From Streptomyces acidiscabies (GTDB lineage Bacteria; Actinomycetota; Actinomycetes; Streptomycetales; Streptomycetaceae): 64,000 bases of DNA. Within the stretch, counting starts at the first letter, position 1. Every line of letters begins with the position of its first letter. The stretch is taken from assembly GCF_020010905.1 (NCBI RefSeq), contig NZ_JAGJBY010000001.1, forward strand, positions 1,384,001 through 1,448,000, in the 5' to 3' direction. The notes below the pieces were generated by a model that saw only the letters and a list, made by a program, of their open reading frames with translations, did not search any database and was not told the DNA's origin. The position numbers were made by a program, and so were the translations under genes. Shown in pieces: positions 8,706 to 17,913 of this stretch.

Positions 8706-11700
8706 TCCCGAGGCGGCAGCTTAGGGCGGGACCGGTCCGGTACCCCCCGATGATCCGGCGGACTCGCCACCGTCCCCCGCTCCAGCAGTTCCAGCGCCAG
8801 CCCCACCGCGTCGTCCAACTGCGCGTGCCGTCCCTCGGCCCAGTCCAGCGGTGTGCGCAGTGCCTCCATGTCGGGGTCGACGCCCCGGTTCTCCACCGAC
8901 CAGCCGTACGCGTCGAACCAGGCCGCGTTCATCGGCACGGTGATGACCGTGCCGTCGCCCAGCTCGTGCCGCCCGGTCATCCCCACCACTCCGCCCCACG
9001 TCCGCTGCCCCACCACCGGCCCGATCTTGAGCAGCTTGAACGCGGCGGTGATCATGTCGCCGTCGGAGGAGGTCGCCTCGTCGGCGAGGGCAACCACCGG
9101 TCCCCGAGGGGCGTTTGACGCGTACGACACCGGCTGGGCGTTGCGCGTGAGGTCCCACCCGAGGATCGTGCGGGACAGCTTCTCGACGACCAACTCGCTG
9201 ATGTGGCCACCCGCGTTGCCCCGGACGTCGACGATGAGCGCCGGCCGCGACACCTCCATCCGCAGGTCCCGGTTGAACTGCGCCCACCCCGACCCGCCCA
9301 TGTCCGGGATGTGCAGGTACCCGCACCGCCCCCCGCTCAACTCCCGTACGACGTCACGCCGTTTGGCCACCCAGTCCTGGTAGCGCAAGGGCCGCTCGTC
9401 GACCAACGGCACGACAGCCACCCGGCGCGGAGGCCGCTCGCCCTCCACGAACGTCAGCTCCACCGTCGTACCGCCCGCCCCCGCGAGCAGCGGAAAGGGG
9501 CCGGTCACCGGGTCGACTACCCGGCCGTCCACGTGAGTCAGCACCGCCCCCTCCCGAATTCCCGTACCGGCGAGGGGAGAACGCGCCTTGGAGTCGGACG
9601 AGTCGCCGGGCAGGATGCGGGACAACACCCAACTGCTGTCCCTGCGCACGAAGTTGGCGCCCAGGAGGCCCTGGAGCCGCTGATAGTGCGGTGGCCCCTC
9701 GTTGCGGCGCGCGGAGGCGACGTACGCATGCGAGGTTCCCAACTCGCCGACGACCTCGCGCAGGAGGTCCGCGAACTCGTCGGGGGAGGCGACGCGTTGG
9801 ACCAGGGGACGGTACTGGTCCAGCACCGAGTTCCAGTCGATGCCGCACATGCCGGGGTCCCAGAAGTAGGAGCGGATCAGCCGGCCGGCCTCCTCGTACG
9901 ACTGCTGCCACTCCGCGCCGGGGTCGACCTCGTGGAGGATGCGGCGGAGGTCGATCCAGACAGTTGTGTCGCTGTCGCCCAACTCCGTTGAGGGGACGGC
10001 CCGTAGCTCGCCCTCGTCGACGACGACCAGGCGGGTGCCGTCGCCGCTGAGCGCGAACCAGTCGAGGTGGTCGACGAGTTCGGACTTCTTCGCCTTGGTG
10101 ATGGTGAAGTGTTCGAGGGTCGGGCGCTCGCTGGTGTCGTCCGGGTTCGCGAAGGTCTCGCCCAGCGCGCCGGAGATCGGCCACCGCAACCACACCACCC
10201 CGCCCCCGGCGACCGGGTACAGCGCGGAGTACTTCGAGGCGGGTACGGGGAACGGCGTGACCCTGCTCTCCAGCCCCTCCACCTCGACGGTCACCGCGCC
10301 GCCGTCCTCGGTCTCCACGGGGTCGAGCCCGCCCGCCGCCGGACGGCCGTCCGGGCTCAGGGCGAACGGGGAGGGGGTCGCCGAGGAGAGGGGGACCAGG
10401 TAGGGGCGGCAGCCCAGGGGGAAGGAGAGGTCGCCGGTGTGGACGTCGTAGACCGGGTCGAAGCCGCGCCAGGACAGGAACGCGAGGTAGCGGCCGTCGC
10501 GGGTGAAGACCGGATTCTCGTCGGCGAAGCGGCCGTTGGTGACGTCCACGATCAGGCGGTCCTTCATCCGGGCCAGCTTGATCTGCCGCAGCGAGCGTCC
10601 GATCCCGGGGTGCGACCAGGCGAGCCAGGCCCCGTCCGGGGAGAACGCGAGGTCCCGCACGGGACCGTTCACGGACCGGATCAGCTCGACGAGCCCGCCG
10701 TCCCCACCCTCAGAGCTACCCCCGGAGTCGTCCCCGGCTACTACCTCAGAGGTACCCAGCAGCAGCACCCTCCCGTCGTGCGAAGCGATAGCCAGCCGCT
10801 TCCCCTCCGGATCGGACACCATCTCCAGCACCCGCCCCACTTCCCCGGACGCCAGCCTCCGAGGGGGACGTTCCCCACTGGCTCTGGGGAGGTACGCGAT
10901 CTCGACCGCGTCCTCCCCCTCCGCATCGGTGACGTACGCGATCCGGCCCCCGGAACCCAGCATCTCCGGGAGCCGTACCCGTACCCCTGGGGTATCGGCG
11001 ATCGTCCGCGCGGGCCCGTCCCGGTGGGTCAGCCAGTAGAGACTGCCGCGTACGACTACGGCGCTGGCCCGCCCGGTCTCGTCCACCGAGACGCCGTCCA
11101 CGTGCTGCGCGGCGGGGATCTGATACGGCCGTCGCCCCGCGCGAGGACCTTCGAGCCGTACGTCGAGGCGGCGTGGCCGCGAGCCGGCGTCCAGGTCCTC
11201 GACGAGCCACAGGTCACCCGCGCACTGGTAGACCACCCGGGTGCCGTCGGTCGAGGCGTTGCGGGCGTAGAACGCGTCGTGGTCGGTGTGCCGGCGCAGG
11301 TCGGAGCCGTCGTACGCGCAGGAGTAGAGGTTGCCGACGCCCTCGTGGTCGGAGAGGAACGCGATGCGCCCGGCGACGAAGAGGGGGGTGGAGAGGTGGC
11401 CCTCCACCTCGGGGAGGAGACGCCGGCCATGGAGCCAGAGGCGGCCCGTCGCACCGCCCCGGTACCGCTTCCAGGCGGCCGGCTCGTGCGGCGGCGTACC
11501 GGTGAGCAGGAGGGTTTTGCGTTCCCCGTCGAGGTCGGCGACCTGGAGGTCGCTCACCGGCCCCCAGGGGAGGGGGCCGCCGGGGTCACCACTGAGAGGT
11601 ACGTCGTAGGCCCACGTGAAGTAGGAGAAGGGCTGGTTGTGGGAGGCGACGGCGAGGATGTGGCCCTCGGGGGTCCAGCCGCAGACGCGGGTGTCGGCGC

Positions 11701-11953
11701 TGCCCCAGTAGGTGAGCTGCCTGGTCCTTCCGCCGTACACGGGTACTACGTGGATCTCGGGGACGAGGCTGCGCCAGGTCGTGCAGGCGATGACCGAGCC
11801 GTCCGGGGAGAAGCGGGGCTGGCCGGTCTTCGTACGGTCGACGGTCAGGCGCCAGGCGCGGCCGGGCCCGTCGAGGGGGGCCAGCCAGAGGTCGTCCTCG
11901 GCAACGAAGCACAGCAGGTCACCGCTGAGGTGCGGAAGGCGCAGGTAGCTCAC
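8678..11953 (-). CDS. Tricorn-type protease (S41 family)
   Basis: 1091 aa. N-terminal beta-propeller repeats (many W-x-D/SPDG elements, e.g. RFSPDGSVIAC and AFSPDGAWLAW) are followed by a PDZ domain (GAVLTHVDGRVVDP) and an S41 catalytic core. Residues matching archaeal tricorn are visible: Ser-His in GTSHAYV (about residue 740), the nucleophile in TSSDGD (about 963) and the Glu in VENRGVDP (about 1021). It is a cytosolic peptidase degrading oligopeptides released by the proteasome. GTG at 11953 is preferred because the propeller begins immediately (SYLRLPHLSGD); a frame from 12025 adds 24 unlikely residues. Divergent from the TetR gene. Confidence 0.93.
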   Translation of the reverse strand: MSYLRLPHLSGDLLCFVAEDDLWLAPLDGPGRAWRLTVDRTKTGQPRFSPDGSVIACTTWRSLVPEIHVVPVYGGRTRQLTYWGSADTRVCGWTPEGHILAVASHNQPFSYFTWAYDVPLSGDPGGPLPWGPVSDLQVADLDGERKTLLLTGTPPHEPAAWKRYRGGATGRLWLHGRRLLPEVEGHLSTPLFVAGRIAFLSDHEGVGNLYSCAYDGSDLRRHTDHDAFYARNASTDGTRVVYQCAGDLWLVEDLDAGSRPRRLDVRLEGPRAGRRPYQIPAAQHVDGVSVDETGRASAVVVRGSLYWLTHRDGPARTIADTPGVRVRLPEMLGSGGRIAYVTDAEGEDAVEIAYLPRASGERPPRRLASGEVGRVLEMVSDPEGKRLAIASHDGRVLLLGTSEVVAGDDSGGSSEGGDGGLVELIRSVNGPVRDLAFSPDGAWLAWSHPGIGRSLRQIKLARMKDRLIVDVTNGRFADENPVFTRDGRYLAFLSWRGFDPVYDVHTGDLSFPLGCRPYLVPLSSATPSPFALSPDGRPAAGGLDPVETEDGGAVTVEVEGLESRVTPFPVPASKYSALYPVAGGGVVWLRWPISGALGETFANPDDTSERPTLEHFTITKAKKSELVDHLDWFALSGDGTRLVVVDEGELRAVPSTELGDSDTTVWIDLRRILHEVDPGAEWQQSYEEAGRLIRSYFWDPGMCGIDWNSVLDQYRPLVQRVASPDEFADLLREVVGELGTSHAYVASARRNEGPPHYQRLQGLLGANFVRRDSSWVLSRILPGDSSDSKARSPLAGTGIREGAVLTHVDGRVVDPVTGPFPLLAGAGGTTVELTFVEGERPPRRVAVVPLVDERPLRYQDWVAKRRDVVRELSGGRCGYLHIPDMGGSGWAQFNRDLRMEVSRPALIVDVRGNAGGHISELVVEKLSRTILGWDLTRNAQPVSYASNAPRGPVVALADEATSSDGDMITAAFKLLKIGPVVGQRTWGGVVGMTGRHELGDGTVITVPMNAAWFDAYGWSVENRGVDPDMEALRTPLDWAEGRHAQLDDAVGLALELLERGTVASPPDHRGVPDRSRPKLPPREGGSGEVGR

Positions 11954-12060
11954 GGTTTCTATGCTTTTCCGGCACCGGAGAGCCAGCAACTCAGACGCCG
12001 GGGAGTGAAGGACTCGGGCGATCACTTACACGTTTCACACACACGTGACCCAGACCACGT

Positions 12061-12075
12061 ACGAAACCGTTTCGT
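12061..12075. promoter_or_regulatory. ACGAAAC-C-GTTTCGT palindrome (TetR operator candidate)
   Basis: Perfect 7-bp arms around one base, 66 bp upstream of the TetR start codon. TetR proteins usually bind 15-bp palindromes with a one-base centre at their own promoter, so autoregulation is likely. Confidence 0.6.
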
Positions 12076-12140
12076 TTCGCTTGCTGTTCGGGGTATCTTC
12101 ATGGAGGTAGGAAGAAACGCGGAGAGCACGGAGGGGCGTC

Positions 12141-12743
12141 ATGGCTGAGGTCGCAACGGCGCGTCGCAGTCGGATCACTCCCGAACGCGAGGCGGAGCTG
12201 TACGACGCCGTCCTCGACCTGCTCCGCGAGGTCGGCTACGACGCTCTCACCATGGACGCCATCGCCGCCCGCACCCGCTCCAGCAAGGCCACGCTCTACC
12301 GCCAGTGGGGCGGCAAGGCCGAACTCGTCGTCAAGGCCATCCGGTACAGCAAGCCGGCCCCTCCGGACGACGTCGACACCGGCAGTCTGCGGGGTGACCT
12401 GCACGCGGTGATCCTGCTGGAGGACGACTGCGTCCACGCGCAGAACTCGGCGCTGATGCGCGGCATCGCGATGGCGATGCACAACAACGAGGACCTGCGC
12501 ACGGCGTTCAAGGCGCAGCTGATCGACCCCGAACTCTCCGATTTCAAAAGGGTGATCCAGCGGGCCGTCGACCGGGGCGAGGTCCAAGCCGACTGCCCCG
12601 CACTGGAGTTCATGGTGCACATGATGGTCGGCGGATTCGCCACCCGGATGCTGCTCGACGACCAGCCGCCCACCCAGGCCTTCCTCATCTCGTACCTGGA
12701 CGCCGTGGTGCTCCCCGCACTCGGCATCGATCCCAGAGCCTGA
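12141..12743 (+). CDS. TetR-family transcriptional regulator
   Basis: 200 aa. The N-terminal helix-turn-helix covers residues 15-62 (LYDAVLDLLREVGYDALTM, then SSKATLYRQWGGKAELV); the rest is the helical ligand-binding and dimerisation domain. ATG at 12141 is preceded by a GGAGGGG site. The MMPL exporter gene follows 191 bp downstream on the same strand, so repression of export relieved by a ligand is the natural inference. The 15-bp palindrome at 12061 is its likely site. Confidence 0.92.
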   Translation: MAEVATARRSRITPEREAELYDAVLDLLREVGYDALTMDAIAARTRSSKATLYRQWGGKAELVVKAIRYSKPAPPDDVDTGSLRGDLHAVILLEDDCVHAQNSALMRGIAMAMHNNEDLRTAFKAQLIDPELSDFKRVIQRAVDRGEVQADCPALEFMVHMMVGGFATRMLLDDQPPTQAFLISYLDAVVLPALGIDPRA

Positions 12744-12934
12744 CTGAATCCCAACTCCAGGGTCCTGCCTCGGAGTTGACCTTCCCCGCAGTACGCCCAC
12801 ACCCCAACTGACGTCACCGCTCACGTCGTCGGGCCGATCGACGCCGCCCTCGCGCATCCCACCGCGCGCTCCCCGCCCTGCGGTCGATCACCCCTGCCCA
12901 TGAAAACCCCACGACTGACCGGGAGTACGCCTCC

Positions 12935-15139
12935 GTGGCCACGTTCCTCTACAAGCTGGGCCGGCTCGCCTTCCGGCGACGGCATTTCGTCGCCCTGCTC
13001 TGGATAGCCCTGCTGACGCTCGCGGGCGTCGGCGCCGCCAGTGCCCCCGCTGCGGGCACGACCTCCTTCTCGATCCCCGGCACCGAGGCCCAGAAAGCCT
13101 TCGACCTGCTGGAACAGCGCTTCCCCGGGATGAGCGCCGACGGCGCCACCGCCCATGTCGTCTTCAAGGCGCCCGCCGGGCAGACGATGAACGACGCCGC
13201 GAACAAGGCGACCGTCGAGGAGGCCGTCGCCGAGCTGAAGTCCGGCTCCGAGGTCGTCTCCGTCGCCGACCCGTACACCGGCAAGGCCGTCAGCAAGGAC
13301 GGTACGGTCGCCTACGCGTCGGTCAAGTACAAGGTCTCCGGCATGGAGTTGAAGGACTCCTCGCGCGACGCCCTCGAAGAGGCCGGCGACCATGCCAGGA
13401 GCGCGGGCCTGACCGTCGAGATCGGCGGCGACGCCCTCCAGGCCACCCCGCACACCGGCGCCACCGAGATCATCGGCATCGGCATCGCGGCCGTCGTCCT
13501 CGTCATCACCTTCGGCTCGCTGATCGCCGCCGGGCTCCCGCTGCTCACCGCGATCATCGGCGTCGGCATCGGCGTCGCCTCAATCACCGCCCTGGCCAGC
13601 GCACTTGACCTCGGCTCGACGACGTCCACCCTCGCGCTGATGATCGGCCTCGCGGTCGGCATCGACTACGCGTTGTTCATCGTCTCCCGCTACCGCGCCG
13701 AACTCGCCGAGGGACGCGACCGCGAGGAGGCCGCCGGACGCGCGACCGGTACGGCGGGGTCGGCGGTCGTCTTCGCCGGACTCACCGTCGTCATCGCGCT
13801 CGCGGGCCTCGCCGTCGTCAACATCCCGATGCTGACGAAGATGGGCATCGCCGCCGCCGGCACGGTCGCCATCGCCGTACTCATCGCGCTGACCATGATC
13901 CCCGCGCTCCTCGGGTACGCCGGGAAGCGGATTCTGCCGGCCGGGGCGAAGAGCCGGATGCTCGGCGGCAACAAGCCGGAGAAGGCCGGCAAGCCCAACA
14001 TGGGTACGCGGTGGGCGCAGTTCGTCGTCCGGCGGCCGATTGCCGTACTGGTACTGGGAGTTGTCGGCCTCGGGGCCGTCGCCGTCCCGGCCGCCTCGCT
14101 CGAACTCGGGCTGCCCGACGACGGATCGCAGCCGACGTCCACCACGCAGCGCCGCGCCTACGACACGCTCTCCGACGGGTTCGGGCCCGGGTTCAACGGG
14201 CCGCTGATGATCGTCGTCGACGCGAAGGGCAGCAAGGACGCCGACGCCGCGTTCCGCCAAGTCGGCGACGAGATCAAGAAGTTGAAGGACGTCACGACCG
14301 TCACGCCGGCCGCGCCCAACAAGGCCGGTGACACCGCGACGATCACCGTCATTCCGGGCTCCAAGCCGTCGTCCGTGAAGACCGAGGACCTTGTTCACGC
14401 GATTCGCGACAAGGGGACGGAGATCAAGGCCGACACCGACGCGACCGTGCTGGTGACCGGGGTGACGGCGATGAACATCGACGTCTCGCAGAAGCTGAAC
14501 GACGCGCTGATCCCGTACCTGGTGCTCGTCGTCGGGCTCGCGTTCCTCCTCCTGATCGTCGTCTTCCGCTCCATCCTCGTGCCCCTCAAGGCCGCCCTCG
14601 GGTTCCTCCTCTCCGTCATGGCAGCGCTCGGCGCGGTCGTCGCCGTCTTCCAATGGGGTTGGCTGGCAGGGCTGTTGGGCGTCGAGGAGACCGGGCCCGT
14701 CATGTCGATGATGCCGATCTTCATGGTCGGCGTGGTCTTCGGACTCGCCATGGACTACGAGGTGTTCCTCGTGACCCGGATGCGTGAGGCGTACGTCCAC
14801 GGGGAGGCGCCCTCGCAAGCGGTGGTAACCGGTTTCAAGCACGGGGCGCGTGTCGTCTCCGCCGCCGCCGTCATCATGATGGCCGTCTTCGCCGGGTTCA
14901 TCGGGTCCTCCGAGTCGATGATCAAGATGATCGGGTTCGGGCTCGCCATCGCCGTCTTCTTCGATGCGTTCGTGGTCCGTATGGCGATCGTGCCGGCCGT
15001 CCTCGCGCTGCTCGGCAAGCGGGCCTGGTGGCTGCCGAAGTGGCTCGACCGCGCGCTTCCCAACGTCGATGTCGAGGGCGAGGGGCTGCGCACCGACGCG
15101 GACCGCGCCGCGAAGGACAAGGAACTGGTGCGCGCGTAA
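12935..15139 (+). CDS. MMPL-family RND transporter
   Basis: 734 aa inner-membrane protein with two repeats, each of one N-terminal helix, a large external loop and five helices. The proton-relay Asp-Tyr pairs typical of MMPL proteins are present in VGIDYALFIVSRYR (first half) and AMDYEVFLVTRMRE (second half). Members export lipids, siderophores or drugs using the proton gradient. GTG at 12935 is followed by a normal cytoplasmic start (MATFLYKLGRLAFRRR). It sits downstream of a TetR gene and ends at a strong hairpin (15158-15196). Confidence 0.93.
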   Translation: MATFLYKLGRLAFRRRHFVALLWIALLTLAGVGAASAPAAGTTSFSIPGTEAQKAFDLLEQRFPGMSADGATAHVVFKAPAGQTMNDAANKATVEEAVAELKSGSEVVSVADPYTGKAVSKDGTVAYASVKYKVSGMELKDSSRDALEEAGDHARSAGLTVEIGGDALQATPHTGATEIIGIGIAAVVLVITFGSLIAAGLPLLTAIIGVGIGVASITALASALDLGSTTSTLALMIGLAVGIDYALFIVSRYRAELAEGRDREEAAGRATGTAGSAVVFAGLTVVIALAGLAVVNIPMLTKMGIAAAGTVAIAVLIALTMIPALLGYAGKRILPAGAKSRMLGGNKPEKAGKPNMGTRWAQFVVRRPIAVLVLGVVGLGAVAVPAASLELGLPDDGSQPTSTTQRRAYDTLSDGFGPGFNGPLMIVVDAKGSKDADAAFRQVGDEIKKLKDVTTVTPAAPNKAGDTATITVIPGSKPSSVKTEDLVHAIRDKGTEIKADTDATVLVTGVTAMNIDVSQKLNDALIPYLVLVVGLAFLLLIVVFRSILVPLKAALGFLLSVMAALGAVVAVFQWGWLAGLLGVEETGPVMSMMPIFMVGVVFGLAMDYEVFLVTRMREAYVHGEAPSQAVVTGFKHGARVVSAAAVIMMAVFAGFIGSSESMIKMIGFGLAIAVFFDAFVVRMAIVPAVLALLGKRAWWLPKWLDRALPNVDVEGEGLRTDADRAAKDKELVRA

Positions 15140-15157
15140 CCGGTTCCGCGACAAGCC

Positions 15158-15196
15158 GCCGGTGAGGGTCCGTGGGGACGGGGAGCCCTCACCGGC
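15158..15196 (+). terminator. Hairpin terminator after the MMPL gene
   Basis: A perfect 11-bp stem, GCCGGTGAGGG pairing with CCCTCACCGGC, lies 18 bp after the stop codon. There is no long T-run, as is usual in Streptomyces. Confidence 0.7.
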
Positions 15197-15230
15197 ACCA
15201 AATCGCCCGCGTCGCTGCGATCATCTGTCC

Positions 15231-15875
15231 ATGCGGTTACAGATGATCACGGTCGGCGCGGGCGAAGTCGTACTCAACGACCGGCGTACGGCGCGGAGTT
15301 GGACGGTCAAGGTGGATTCCTACGCGTTGTCGGCGTGTCCGGTGACGCAGGCGGACTATGCGGAGGTGACCGGCGAGGCGCTTGTCGATCCCGACCTCCC
15401 TGTGGTGGACGTCTCCTGGCTCGACGCCGTTCGGTACTGCAACACCCTTTCCCTGGCGGAGGGTTCACGCCCGGCGTACCGCTTCCGCGAGGACGGCGAC
15501 GTGGAACTCCTCGCGGCGTCCACCGGGTACCGCCTTCCCACGGAGGCGGAGTGGGAGTTCGCGTGCCGGGCAGGTACGGCGGGTCCTCGCTACGGCGTCC
15601 TCGACGACATCGCCTGGCATCGTGGCAACTCCGGTGAGCGGATACGAGAAGTGGGGACCCGGGCGCCCAACTCCTGGGGGTTCCATGACCTGTTGGGGAA
15701 CGTGTGGGAGTGGTGCTGGGATCTCTACGACCCCGAGGTCTACGGGACGTATCGGGTGCTGCGGGGCGGGGGGTGGTTCGACAAACACTGGAGCTGCCGG
15801 GCGTCGGCGCGGCGGCGGAGCCATCCGACGTATGCGGTGGACGATGTGGGGTTCCGGGTGGCTCGGTCGGTCTGA
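15231..15875 (+). CDS. SUMF1/FGE-sulfatase-fold protein
   Basis: 214 aa. Clear SUMF1 (formylglycine-generating-enzyme sulfatase) domain: CPVTQADYAEV, PVVDVSWLDAVRYCN, YRLPTEAEWEFACRAG, FHDLLGNVWEWCWDLYD and a final RGGGWFD...SCRASARR. True FGEs have two copper-binding cysteines in the last motif (RGGSFLC....C). Here only the second Cys remains and the first position is Asp, so formylglycine synthesis is unlikely. The fold is also used by C-type-lectin-like and oxygenase relatives. No sulfatase gene is nearby. Start ATG 15231. Confidence 0.85.
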   Translation: MRLQMITVGAGEVVLNDRRTARSWTVKVDSYALSACPVTQADYAEVTGEALVDPDLPVVDVSWLDAVRYCNTLSLAEGSRPAYRFREDGDVELLAASTGYRLPTEAEWEFACRAGTAGPRYGVLDDIAWHRGNSGERIREVGTRAPNSWGFHDLLGNVWEWCWDLYDPEVYGTYRVLRGGGWFDKHWSCRASARRRSHPTYAVDDVGFRVARSV

Positions 15876-15957
15876 GTACGAGCGCTCATGTGTACGGGGT
15901 TGAAGGCGCCGAAGATCGACAGTGCCGCGAATTTGGGTCCTACCCGCAGGAGTTGCT

Positions 15958-16299
15958 GTGCAGCCGGAGACGTACGCGAGGCTTTACGGGCCCTGGCGTC
16001 CATCCCGCCCTGAGCCGGGGTACTCCGGCATGGCTCTGGCGGCGTTCGCGGTGTGGATGCCCACTCTGGTCTCGGTGGCCTGGATGACCCTTGTGGTGGG
16101 GCTGGGGGTGCTGATGGGAGTGGTGGACGGTCTTTCGTACGTGGCGTACTTCGCCGCCGGCGTCGCGGTCCTGGCGGGCCTCGCCCTCATCCCGCCGCTC
16201 CGTCGACTCGCCCTCCCCGTGCGGATGTTGGTGTTGGGGCTGCTTGCTCTTCCCGTGCCGGTCGGGGTGGTGATGTGGACGGCGGTGATGCTCGGCTGA
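15958..16299 (+). CDS. Small integral membrane protein, unknown function
   Basis: 113 aa with about three hydrophobic segments (roughly residues 25-50, 52-75 and 84-110) and a short charged N-terminus. GTG at 15958 is preferred over GTG 15922 because AGGAG lies 7 bp upstream. I do not recognise a family. It is read in the same direction as the genes on both sides, with no obvious link to either. Confidence 0.6.
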   Translation: MQPETYARLYGPWRPSRPEPGYSGMALAAFAVWMPTLVSVAWMTLVVGLGVLMGVVDGLSYVAYFAAGVAVLAGLALIPPLRRLALPVRMLVLGLLALPVPVGVVMWTAVMLG

Positions 16300-16413
16300 G
16301 AGCGTCGAGGGTGGTCCGGGGTCTGCGGAGTCGGGGCGCTGTCCGGGTTTTGTCCCGTCGGGGCCCGGCTGTTGACGGGTTCGCGCGGGTAGGGGTGGGC
16401 CTCGGAGGCTGAC

Positions 16414-17283
16414 ATGAGCGACCAGAGTTACGAGTGCAACGAGGATTTCGACGAGGCCGGTTGGTTCGTCGAGGTGGGTGACGAGGTTGAACCCATGGTG
16501 CAGGCAGTGGGGTTGCTGCTGAAGTTCTGCCGGGAGAGCGCGGGGATGAGTGTCGTCGAGTTCGCGGGCGTCATGAGGTACGGCGAGGACATGATCCGCA
16601 AGCTGGAGGGCGGGCGGCGGATTCCCCGGCCCGGCTTTCTGGACAAGGCCGACACCGAACTCGGCGCGCAGGGACATCTGCGGGTCTTCATGGAGCCCAT
16701 GAGGAGAGCGCGGTACCGGAAGGGGGCCAGGGGGCGGCTGAAGGAGGTGGAAGGGCGGGCGGTCGAGTTCCTCATCTACTGCACCCACAACATCCACGGG
16801 TTGTTGCAGACCCCGGAGTACGTCCGGACGCTGTTCGAGATGCGCAAGCCACCCCTGAGCGACAGCGTGATCGACCATGAGGTCGCCTACCGTCTGGACC
16901 GCCAGGAGGTCTTCCGCAAAGACCCCGCGCCGACGTTCAGCATCATCCAGGAACAGGTGACGCTGGAACGCCCTTATGGAGGGCGAGAAGTGATGAAGCG
17001 TCAGCTCAAACACATTCTTCACCTGTCCGAACAGCGCAACGTGTCCTTCCAGGTGATGCCGACCGACGTCGAGGAACACGCCGGCACCTCGGGACTCCTC
17101 CAGGTGATGAAGTTCGCCGACGGAACCGCAACTGGCCGTTCCGAAAGCCTCTTCAACGGGCGTCCAGTCTCAAAGCCCCAAGAAATCAGCCTCCTTGAGC
17201 TGCGCTTCGGGATCCTCCGGTCACAGGCCCACAACGCACGTGACTCACGGGCCTTTGTCGAACGGCAGTTGGGGAAACTGTGA
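16414..17283 (+). CDS. XRE-family regulator with DUF5753 domain
   Basis: 289 aa. A helix-turn-helix (residues about 30-85, SAGMSVVEFAGVMRYGEDMI then LEGGRRIP) is followed by the ~180-residue DUF5753 domain (HNIHGLLQTPEYVRTLF, FSIIQEQVTLERPYGG, VSFQVMPTDVEEHAG). This is the actinomycete WhiJ-like class that usually works with a small DUF397 protein. No convincing DUF397 gene follows here; a frame overlapping the stop by GTGA at 17280 encodes 84 residues without the usual W-x-K-S-S-x-S signature. It may therefore be an orphan regulator. Confidence 0.9.
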   Translation: MSDQSYECNEDFDEAGWFVEVGDEVEPMVQAVGLLLKFCRESAGMSVVEFAGVMRYGEDMIRKLEGGRRIPRPGFLDKADTELGAQGHLRVFMEPMRRARYRKGARGRLKEVEGRAVEFLIYCTHNIHGLLQTPEYVRTLFEMRKPPLSDSVIDHEVAYRLDRQEVFRKDPAPTFSIIQEQVTLERPYGGREVMKRQLKHILHLSEQRNVSFQVMPTDVEEHAGTSGLLQVMKFADGTATGRSESLFNGRPVSKPQEISLLELRFGILRSQAHNARDSRAFVERQLGKL

Positions 17284-17421
17284 GTACCGCCGGAAGTGGC
17301 CCGCCGTCGACGGGCCGAACGGTTCGAACCCGGACGGTGGGCCCGGCAGATCACGCTGGTCCTGCCACCGTCGGCTCAATCCCTTCGCCTGTGCCCTACA
17401 CCGACCGCTACCGTGCGGTTC

Positions 17422-17913
17422 ATGACGACGACAGACGCGCATCCCCTGTTCGCCCAGGCCCTTCAAGAGATGGGGCTCGACGAGGTGTTGGGGCAGGTGC
17501 GGACGTATCCGGACGGGGCGCGGACGGCTGTTGAGGCTGCGGACGCCGTGGGGTGTGAGCTGGGGCAGATCTGTAAGTCGTTGATCTTCGCTGCCGATGG
17601 TGTGCCGGTGCTCGTGTTGGTGGACGGGGCTTCCAGGGTCGATGTCGCCGCCGTGAGTGGGGTGTTGGGCGTTAAGAAAGTTACGCGCGCCGATGCCAAG
17701 GTCGTGCGTGATGTCACCGGGTACGCCATCGGAGGGGTGCCGCCGTTCGGGCATCGGACCCGTACACGCGTGCTCGCGGATCGTGGGCTGCTCGTGCACG
17801 ACGAGGTGTGGGCCGCCGCAGGGAATCCCCATGCGGTATTCCCTATGGCGCCCAAGGAGTTGGTGCGGCACGCGCAGGCGACCCTCGTCGATGTGCGGGA
17901 GTTGACGCCGTGA
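17422..17913 (+). CDS. YbaK/aminoacyl-tRNA-associated (prolyl-type) editing protein
   Basis: 163 aa, the size of free-standing YbaK/ProX-type deacylases that clear mischarged tRNA. Family features are AVGCELGQICKSLIF (conserved Lys in CKSLIF), the VTGYAIGGVPPFGH loop (conserved GGxPPxGH) and LLVHDEVWAAAGNPHAVF. ATG at 17422 is used. Its TGA overlaps the GTG of the EamA gene, so the two are translated together. Which misacylated tRNA it edits cannot be told from sequence. Confidence 0.9.
   Translation: MTTTDAHPLFAQALQEMGLDEVLGQVRTYPDGARTAVEAADAVGCELGQICKSLIFAADGVPVLVLVDGASRVDVAAVSGVLGVKKVTRADAKVVRDVTGYAIGGVPPFGHRTRTRVLADRGLLVHDEVWAAAGNPHAVFPMAPKELVRHAQATLVDVRELTP

Noticed and set aside
10067..12148. 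693-codon plus-strand frame opposite the tricorn protease
   Set aside because: Antisense shadow; the minus strand has all tricorn catalytic motifs.
13580..15154. 524-codon minus-strand frame opposite the MMPL transporter
   Set aside because: Asp/Arg/His-rich shadow of membrane-protein codons with no domain.
17280..17534. Possible DUF397 partner overlapping the first XRE gene stop (GTGA)
   Set aside because: None of the three frames shows the W-x-K-S-S-x-S or V-A-x-R-D-S elements, and the frame runs into the YbaK gene.
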